Part shown: piece by piece, positions 57,801 through 64,000 of the stretch
How the letters are laid out: each line of letters starts with the position of its first letter
How positions within the stretch are numbered: position 1 is the stretch's first letter
Origin: Hydractinia symbiolongicarpus
Taxonomy: Eukaryota > Cnidaria > Hydrozoa > Anthoathecata > Hydractiniidae
Length of the DNA: 64,000 nt
Assembly: GCF_029227915.1 (NCBI RefSeq)
Contig: NC_079888.1
Location: 19,198,001 to 19,262,000, forward strand
Reading direction: 5' to 3'
Translations under genes and position numbers: made by a program
The notes under the pieces: model-generated
What the model saw: only the letters and a program-made list of their open reading frames with translations
What the model was told of the DNA's origin: nothing
The model's database searches: none

Positions 57801-60800
57801 GTAAAACAAACACACGAAGGATCAGTTAAAAAATACAACATACCACAAATAATGCTTTAAATAAAGAATTATCAGTTCTTTTTGACAAAGAAAGTAATTT
57901 CTCAGTGATGCGGCTAAATTGAGCATGAGTAAATGTAAAATAACCTAAAATTAAGAAAAATGAAATTGAAAAGAAATAACACTGCCATCAATGGTGGCCA
58001 TGAATATTTACATATGAGAATACTTCTGTGAGTCAGAATATTAGTGAAAATTGCTGAAATTGCCAAGGCACATAACCATTGGATAATTCTCCTTTTTGTT
58101 TTGTTAATTAATTACATGGTGCAATTAATTTTTGATCAGCAGTTAATTAATTAAAATCTTTCGAGTCTATAGCACCTTGATTCTGATTGTAAAAAATAAA
58201 TTGGTTAAACACCCATTCTACTGATTAGGACTTTGTGGTTTCAACAACAATTATAAATTTTGGGTGGAAACAACTACAAAATATCAAGCTAAAGTCTTAT
58301 AAATTTTCTCTGGCATTTATAATGAAAACAGTAGGTCAAAATTAGCTAAAGTGATTTAAAAATAGAAGGAAAAAGACCTACAATAACAAAAAAAAAAATC
58401 TAATAAAAAACAGTTTTTCATCAATTAAACCCTCTACACATTTTTTCAGGTGTGGCAGAAAATCAACTTTAATTGCCATAAACTTTATCCACTTTTCAAA
58501 AAAAAAAAGAGTTATGTTTCAACTATGTATCAATTTTACTCATTTTTTATTTCCCTATTACAGAAGGTAATGAAACACATTCGTTTCGAATTTTTTTTTC
58601 ATAGGAAAGTACACTATCATAGTTCTGAACAAGTAAATCTAGACTGTAAATTTACCTTGCGGAGGGTATAATGTTAATCCATGTTTGATTCCATACCCGA
58701 CCGGTCTCAGATTCTCGTTCAAATAATAACACCACAATTCAGTTTTTTTTTCTTCCAAACCTTCATACTGCAAATTTAATCGGCCAGAGAAGACTTCCAC
58801 AATTCTTGCCAGCCAATAACAGGTGGGGTTATATGCATCTAATACTTCAACGTATTGACCAGCGCGAAGGTAGTGTGCAGGGTGTGATTTCTAAGAAAAA
58901 TCACAGAATATATACTAACAACTAAAAAGACATGCATGTCAATGCAAAGAACAATAATATCCCACAAATTACAAAAAAAATACGCACATCCAAAGCCTAT
59001 GTGGCCATATTTTTCAGAAAACTATCAAAAAGTGAACATAATACAAGATTTGAAAATTGGTAAAAAACATAAAAACTACAATATATGTTTTAACACTATT
59101 TAAGTTGCAGCCACAAATAAAAACAAAAATTCAAATGTGAGTCAAAGATAAATGTGAGAAGACAACATAAAAAAAACGTATTATTAGTTTGAGGCTTTTC
59201 CAAAAAAACATGGTCAGTTAGGCCCTAGAACAACTAATTAGATCGCCTTATACCAAAAATTTGTTTTTGTTTGACATTTCTCGTCACATAAGCAACCTAT
59301 TAGAGCCTCTGTATGCTTACTGAGAGTGAGGTCACTGGGCGCTTACCTGCTCACTGAATGCCGAATTGTTATGGCTAAATAACCACTAAACACAACCTAC
59401 TTTTAAAAATAATGATTCTGATGCCTTTCTTGCTCCAGTTAAGTGTTTGATAAGATAAGCATACCAGTTCTTCTCTTTGTGTTGGATTGCTACAGAGAAA
59501 GATCAAATTTCAGTAACAAAGTGTCCTGCTTATTTAAAATTAATTTTATAAAAACCCTTTCCATGGGTCTTTTTGAAAATTTAACTAATTTAAGCTTTCA
59601 CAAAGTCCGTTTCACTGGTGTGATGGTGACAGTCAAATCTTTTACTTCTCTCACAAACCGGTTTAAACTAGAGATTAAATATAGAACCTCTGGTTCAACT
59701 AGAGATCAAATATGATGTTGTAGCAAGTTATTTATTCTTACTATGATAAGATTTTAGACATTTGGCTTTTGTTAAGGATACCAGATATTTCATCTATTTA
59801 CTGTCACATTTTTTTAAAAAAGCTGTGACATATCCAAAAAGTTGACTTAGAAATTCTCTATCTCACAAGGAAGATAAGAAAAAATTCATTTAGCAATTAT
59901 GTACCTTTAGCAACTAAAAATAGCAGGTCAATTCCCTGATTGCTTTGAAAATGAAATTAAAATAATTGTAAACATCGTTAACGGTCCATGTGGAGAATGC
60001 TGAATTAATAGAGGAAAGTTCAAAAAATAGTTTTATGTCATAATTCTAAACAAATTTCTATTGCTTATTATTTCCTTGGGGAGAACAACTCACTTCAAAA
60101 TTACTTCATTATATTGTCTACTTGTCTATAAAGTCGTTACCAATCTGGTTAATTCCTGCACATTAGCACAAAGGAAGCTATAAAAACGTTTTTTCAAGTC
60201 AAACAAATAAAAACTTGCATACACTTTGGTGGCTTTAAAGCATGTTTAGTTCGTGCACACCAACCCACTGGATGCAGATCATCAGACAGCGTATTACACC
60301 AAAAGTCGGCATTATTGCATTGTTGAAAACCTTCGTATCGAACTAATATTAATGGTGGAGCTTTGGTAATGATGGTTGCTAGCCAGTATGTATTCCTGTA
60401 GTCTTTGTTTGGCACTTCAAGCTTCATACCAGGTTCAAATCCACACATACACTCTGGTACAACCTATTAAAACAAATTGTGTGAACCTCAGGCATAGATA
60501 GCACAACCACACACACATGAAATGAAATCATGGTATTATTGGTGTCAGACTAACTGTTTCTACAAATAGCTGTATTATTTATTTAAAAAATATTGTTATT
60601 TTCTCTTCACAGATTTTTCAATTATTTTATATTAAAATTCAGAATAACAGATTGCATGCTAAATATCCTTCTGTTTGATGTTAGGAGTTGCATATTGCTT
60701 AGGGATCGTCTTAAAATGCTTGTATGTTTTTTTCGTATAATTATACAAATGCTTACTTTGTTTCGTTAAACGAATGTCATACGAAGTGCTTCGTTTAAAA

Positions 60801-63753
60801 TAAAAAAATATAAACAAAGTTTATACGAACTTTTTTAATACACTAGTTGTTAGCTGGTGGAAAAATCCACGGGTTAGCCCGTCCTTTTTATACCGCATTG
60901 CGTGCTTCGCGCTACTTGCGCAGCTTAGCTACACAATTTTGCGTGACAGACGGACAGACGTATACAGGTATTATAATATAGATGATACAAACTTAAACGA
61001 ACTTTTTTATCATACAAAATGAAATGATACGAACTTTAAACGAAGTAAATTGCTGTACGATCTTGAAATGAACTTCAAAAGTACCGGCGTTATTGCGCAT
61101 AATTATGTAAATATGAAACCAGGTAGAAGAGAATTAAACGAAGTTTTTTTGAAATACGAAAAGAAATGATACAAAATTTAAACTAAGTAAACTGCTATAT
61201 GAACTTAAAACAACCTTAAAAAAAAAACCAGCGTAATTGCGCAAAATTATTTTAATACGAAACCAGAAATAACAGAAGTAAAATATACGAGGTTGACTTT
61301 TTTGAAAAGACTAGCAAAATTACGTATTCATAGTTTCAATCTACATAATCTATGGCGATCTTTTTCGCTTTCTACGACCCCGTTTTCATGATTTTTAAAC
61401 GTTCCACAGTGATCTTTTCGTTTTCTACGATGCCGTTTTTATGATTTTTAAACGATCCACAGCGATCTTTTCGTTTTCTACGATCCCATTTTCATGATTA
61501 TTAAACGATCTACGGGGATCTTTTCGCTTAAGATGCTGTGGAGACGATCCCTAAAGACCTTAGATAATAAGTCTAATTAAGATAAATGAAGTTCGCATAA
61601 CGAAACAAACTTTATAATTGTTGTAAAACTTTCAATATAACGACTATAGATAATAGTCCAATTATAGCTAATAAACAAACTTCGTATGTAAGCAAATTTT
61701 TATACAAACTTCTCTAAAATGATACGAACTACATACAAACTTTATTTTAAATGATACAAACTTTATACGAACTCTTAATTTTGATGATACGAAAAAGTTC
61801 GTATTAAAAATAAAATGATACAAAAGATTTAATAAATCAATACAATGTTTTTGATATGAATTAGATAAACTATAAGTACGAACATTTTGAGATGATCCCT
61901 TAAGGGTTTATTAAAAATAAAAATGTGATCTTGTTCAAAAGATAAAAACAATGGCCTCTACATTAGAAAACCACAAATAATGTTAGGTAAAAAACCTACA
62001 TGTTTAAAAACAGAACTTGGCACTTCTCTCGAGCCTGTGTCTTCTATATACTTTTCCCAATTAAATACTTCTTCTTTAAGTTCATCTAGTAATTCCACAG
62101 CTAAATTAACAGACAAAGGTAAATAAAATTGATAGAGAACAGTGTATTAAACAAGAGATGTTCTACAATTTGACAACAATCTTTAACATTTGAATAAAAT
62201 CGTATAAAATTTGAATAAATCCAGTTGATATCTTTATTGAAAGGAAATTCATAGTTACGTTGACATTATTTAACAGACATCTTGTCCAAACATTTCATTA
62301 GATTACAGTACTTAATGATACTACAGAGTATAAACATAAACTATTTTAGGGGACAGAAAAGGGTACTGGAAATTAAACAATTTAAATTTACACATGCAAA
62401 TTTCCAGACTCTGTGGAAATAAAGCAGAACTGTCTTAACTCTACATCCTTGTACATTTAATAAAAACCGTGTCACAGTGACTTTTGTTTGTAGATGCTCT
62501 AGCAATAGGGCGAGCATACATCTTTGTCTCAATTAATAAATAAACATGACTTTTAAAGTTTTAATCACGTCTGGAACCTAACAACATGCAGCGCTTAAAA
62601 TAACGGCCAGTCAACGGTCACTGGCCGACAAATTTTGTTGATCGACCGTCAGGATCATGTTAGGAGTGGTCAGACTGATAAGCAATATTTCCTTGCTTCG
62701 TAAAAAAAATATTTACTATTATATATTACTACTGTTAAGAATAGATAATAATCTAAATATCTCGCTTCACTTTTATTTCTCATTGATTCATATACATTTC
62801 TTTTGACTTTTTACCTTTTGTTTTAATGTAAATAGCTAGCTAAAATGCTACCATTTTAACTACAAATAAAAGGCTTCACCATTTATTTATTTACTTTTTA
62901 ATAGAGAGAAACGTTTAAACCCAGGGCTTTTTAACTTTCTTACATCTGGATAGAATTAAATTTCATGATTAAAACCACTGCGCAAGGAATCGCATATAAT
63001 TTTTGACCCCCGAAAAATTCAATTTGACCAGCTGTTTTGGATCTTTGGCGGTCAGTATGACCGGCAGTCGTCAAATATTTATTTTAAGTGGTGCACTGTA
63101 TTTCGTAATTAATTTCATTCAGATACAAATTTTTTTGAAAAAAACAACATAAAACACAACACAAAAATACACTAAATAATTGCTTAGCTGCATCATCTTT
63201 GTAAAAGTACTTAAGGTTAGTTAACACACGCATAAGATAAATTTTCTTGTGTTTACGTCTCTTTTTACACTGAAATTTTTGTAGTTTGAACCAAAAAACG
63301 CAATAATATTCTCAAAAATAAAAATAAGAAAATGAACATAATTTAAAGTCTGACATATTACAAAGCACTAGAAATGGAATTTTTTTAAAGAAAAGCTGAT
63401 AGAAAAAGTTACGTTTGTATTGTAATGTAAGAAGCATGATATGCTGCTTTGTTTACCATTGCTTTCATTACATTGTAGTAATTCCATTTTCCCCAATTCT
63501 GATTTGAGCAGGATATTATCAAATTATTTTCATTTAAGAACTTTTGAGTTTTTACTACCATTTAACGGTAGTGAAAAAACCTTAAAAAATCACAGCATTA
63601 CATACAACAGACAATTTTTGGATGTTTTGTTTCTGTGAAACAAAGGGGAAATGAGAAAACTGCGTACTATCATCGTTGTCAGTTTTAGGTTTCTTATTAT
63701 CGTTGGGCAAATGATCTTCTAACCGTCTCTTTATTTTCTTTCCAGATTCATTC
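51870..63753 (-). CDS. SFMBT: SFMBT: four MBT repeats plus SAM domain Polycomb-group protein, 5' end incomplete
   Basis: Chromatin protein that in animals joins Pho-RC/Polycomb repression; MBT repeats read methyl-lysine and SAM mediates polymerisation. Exons (minus): 63753-63602, 62100-62000, 60463-60223, 59489-59401, 58890-58656, 57944-57844, 57721-57463, 57337-57258, 56790-56559, 55135-55102, 53579-52433, 52043-51870. Phases fit at every junction; 947 residues in the window. The four MBT units follow vertebrate SFMBT in order, each with its linker arm: FNWEKYIEDTGS, GMKLEVPNKD and DLHPVGWC; NWYAYLIKHLTG and GQYVEVLD; LGMKLEALHP; FTWDGYLKY, GMKLEAVDKE and DIFPVGWCEATG. A 34-nt exon leads to a long charged, disordered exon, then the SAM domain (NPLVWTKKHVASFI...EVDGHSLLLLTVQEI). 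No SLED-like domain is seen between MBT4 and SAM. The first exon enters in mid-codon, so the start is missing; L3MBTL (three repeats) is excluded. Confidence 0.93.
53603..55080. other. SFMBT intron, no gene seen; CAA repeat
   Basis: AT-rich intron sequence. A CAACAACAA run with adjoining AATAATAAT lies at about 54940-54968. Open frames here are short and Lys/Phe-rich, without domain features. Confidence 0.5.
55102..55135 (-). CDS. SFMBT: 34-nt micro-exon of SFMBT
   Basis: Bounded by a strong acceptor (pyrimidine-rich, TTCTTCTAG) and donor (AAG/GTAATT). It is the only candidate I found that converts the phase-1 end of the MBT4 exon into the phase-2 start of the next exon, adding T-LEQKNRISSL-R. 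Confidence 0.75.
55136..56558. other. SFMBT intron, no gene seen
   Basis: AT-rich intron; searched by eye for a SLED-type domain on the minus strand without success. It holds a 45-bp duplication, listed separately. Confidence 0.5.
55767..55856 (+). repeat. 45-bp tandem duplication
   Basis: AACTGCAGTGTTTCGACAAG begins at 55767 and recurs at 55812, followed by CTTCTGTAAGACAATCTCTT in similar form, two copies. Confidence 0.9.
60843..60982 (-). mobile_element. Mini-Helitron, copy C, nested in the Harbinger-like MITE
   Basis: A 140-bp element on the minus strand. It begins TCTATATTATAATACC at 60982 after A, and ends with a GTGGATTTTTCCAC hairpin region, a short spacer and CTAG (60846-60843) before T. 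It shares ACGGGCTAACCCGTGGATTT and TGTCACGCAAAAT with the copies in the SLC5 gene. Confidence 0.82.
61350..61535 (+). repeat. 53-bp minisatellite, about 3.5 units
   Basis: CGTTTTCATGATTTTTAAAC recurs at 61381, 61434 and 61487, exactly 53 bp apart, alternating with GATCTTTTCGTTTTCTACGA. Confidence 0.9.
62101..63601. other. SFMBT first intron in the window, no gene seen
   Basis: AT-rich. Words such as GGTCAGTATGACCGGCAGTC (about 63051) and CGGCCAGTCAACGGTCACTG (about 62605) suggest a degenerate inverted-repeat element at about 62600-63080, but the arms could not be aligned with confidence. Confidence 0.35.
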
Positions 63754-63787
63754 CTAAAAGATAACAACAAACATGAATCAGGGAATT

Positions 63788-63945
63788 TCACGAAGAAAAC
63801 AACACGATTGCTACACATTGCATGTGTAAATCTATTTTAGAAAATTTGCGCATGCGTTTTTTGCGATTTTTTCCCTGGTTTATTTCACTCTTATCAGTCC
63901 CGTGAGTGTTCTTTAAGTGGTGTAAAAGTGCTAAATATATTAAAA
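63788..63945 (-). CDS. Possible upstream SFMBT exon with half a C2H2 zinc finger, doubtful
   Basis: Minus strand: an AATATATTTAG acceptor is followed by an open frame LLHHLKNTHGTDKS and then a basic run NRKKRMRK. HHLKNTH resembles the second half of a C2H2 finger. I found no donor with the phase needed to join the exon at 63753, so its assignment is tentative. Confidence 0.25.
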
Positions 63946-64000
63946 AAACACCTTGGTTCGTTGTAGGAAGTAATTTATAATAGGTAAATACCATATAATT

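Larger units (their letters stand above)
60702..61899. mobile_element. 1.2 kb MITE with GGGATC ends and TTA duplication (Harbinger-like), SFMBT intron
   Basis: The left end GGGATCGTCTTAAAATG (60702) is matched inverted from 61899 (GGGATCATCTCAAAATG). TTA flanks both ends (60699-60701 and 61900-61902). A 3-bp TTA duplication and GGG termini fit the PIF/Harbinger class. The interior repeats words such as ATACGAACTTT and ATTAAACGAAG; it includes a diverged direct duplication (about 61021-61125 and 61165-61270), a 53-bp array and an inserted mini-Helitron. No transposase frame. Confidence 0.8.

Noticed and set aside
51870-63753. L3MBTL or Scm identity for the MBT protein
   Set aside because: L3MBTL has three MBT repeats and Scm two; here four repeats with SFMBT-like linkers are present in the right order.

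Overview
This is a stretch of animal nuclear genome. It is AT-rich, with five intron-containing protein genes and many transposon remnants. The proteins (Integrator subunit, ANKMY2, SGLT-type transporter, T-box factor, four-MBT/SAM protein) occur together only in animals. The AT-richness, the repeat types and 3' splice sites lying just upstream of several start codons suggest a cnidarian, perhaps a hydrozoan. That placement is inference; no rRNA or mitochondrial marker is present.

Layout. (1) 354-8804, minus: complete INTS11 in six exons, with introns holding a LINE 3' end and a 1.2 kb inverted-repeat element. (2) 8.8-21.9 kb: gene-poor and transposon-rich, with an internally deleted LINE, a TA-flanked MITE carrying a 53-bp minisatellite, two more LINE tails, a tRNA-derived SINE, a hAT remnant and several MITE-like inverted-repeat elements. 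(3) 21898-29444, plus: complete ANKMY2 in 12 exons. (4) 32659-41498, plus: complete SLC5/SGLT-like sodium-sugar cotransporter in 12 exons, whose introns and near 3' flank carry short foldback elements and mini-Helitrons. (5) 41.6-46.7 kb: no gene recognised; a GGCA-rich tract, a tRNA-like sequence and a large inverted/direct repeat block. (6) 46777-51277, minus: complete divergent T-box factor in 5 coding exons. (7) 51870-63753, minus: SFMBT (four MBT repeats plus SAM), 12 exons assembled, 5' end outside the window or unresolved. Its first large intron holds a TTA-flanked MITE with a nested mini-Helitron and a second 53-bp minisatellite.

Gene models were built by joining exons by hand, using homology to known family members, GT/AG boundaries and reading phase. 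Each listed exon chain stays in frame from start to stop, except at the 5' end of SFMBT. INTS11 (snRNA 3'-end cleavage), SFMBT (Polycomb-type chromatin repression) and the T-box factor act in the nucleus; ANKMY2 is linked to ciliary and Hedgehog signalling in vertebrates; the SLC5 protein is a plasma-membrane symporter. Nothing indicates a shared pathway. I see no CRISPR array, prokaryotic operon or viral gene. The most interesting signals are the splice acceptors abutting start codons, the SFMBT architecture, and the nested MITE, minisatellite and Helitron structures.
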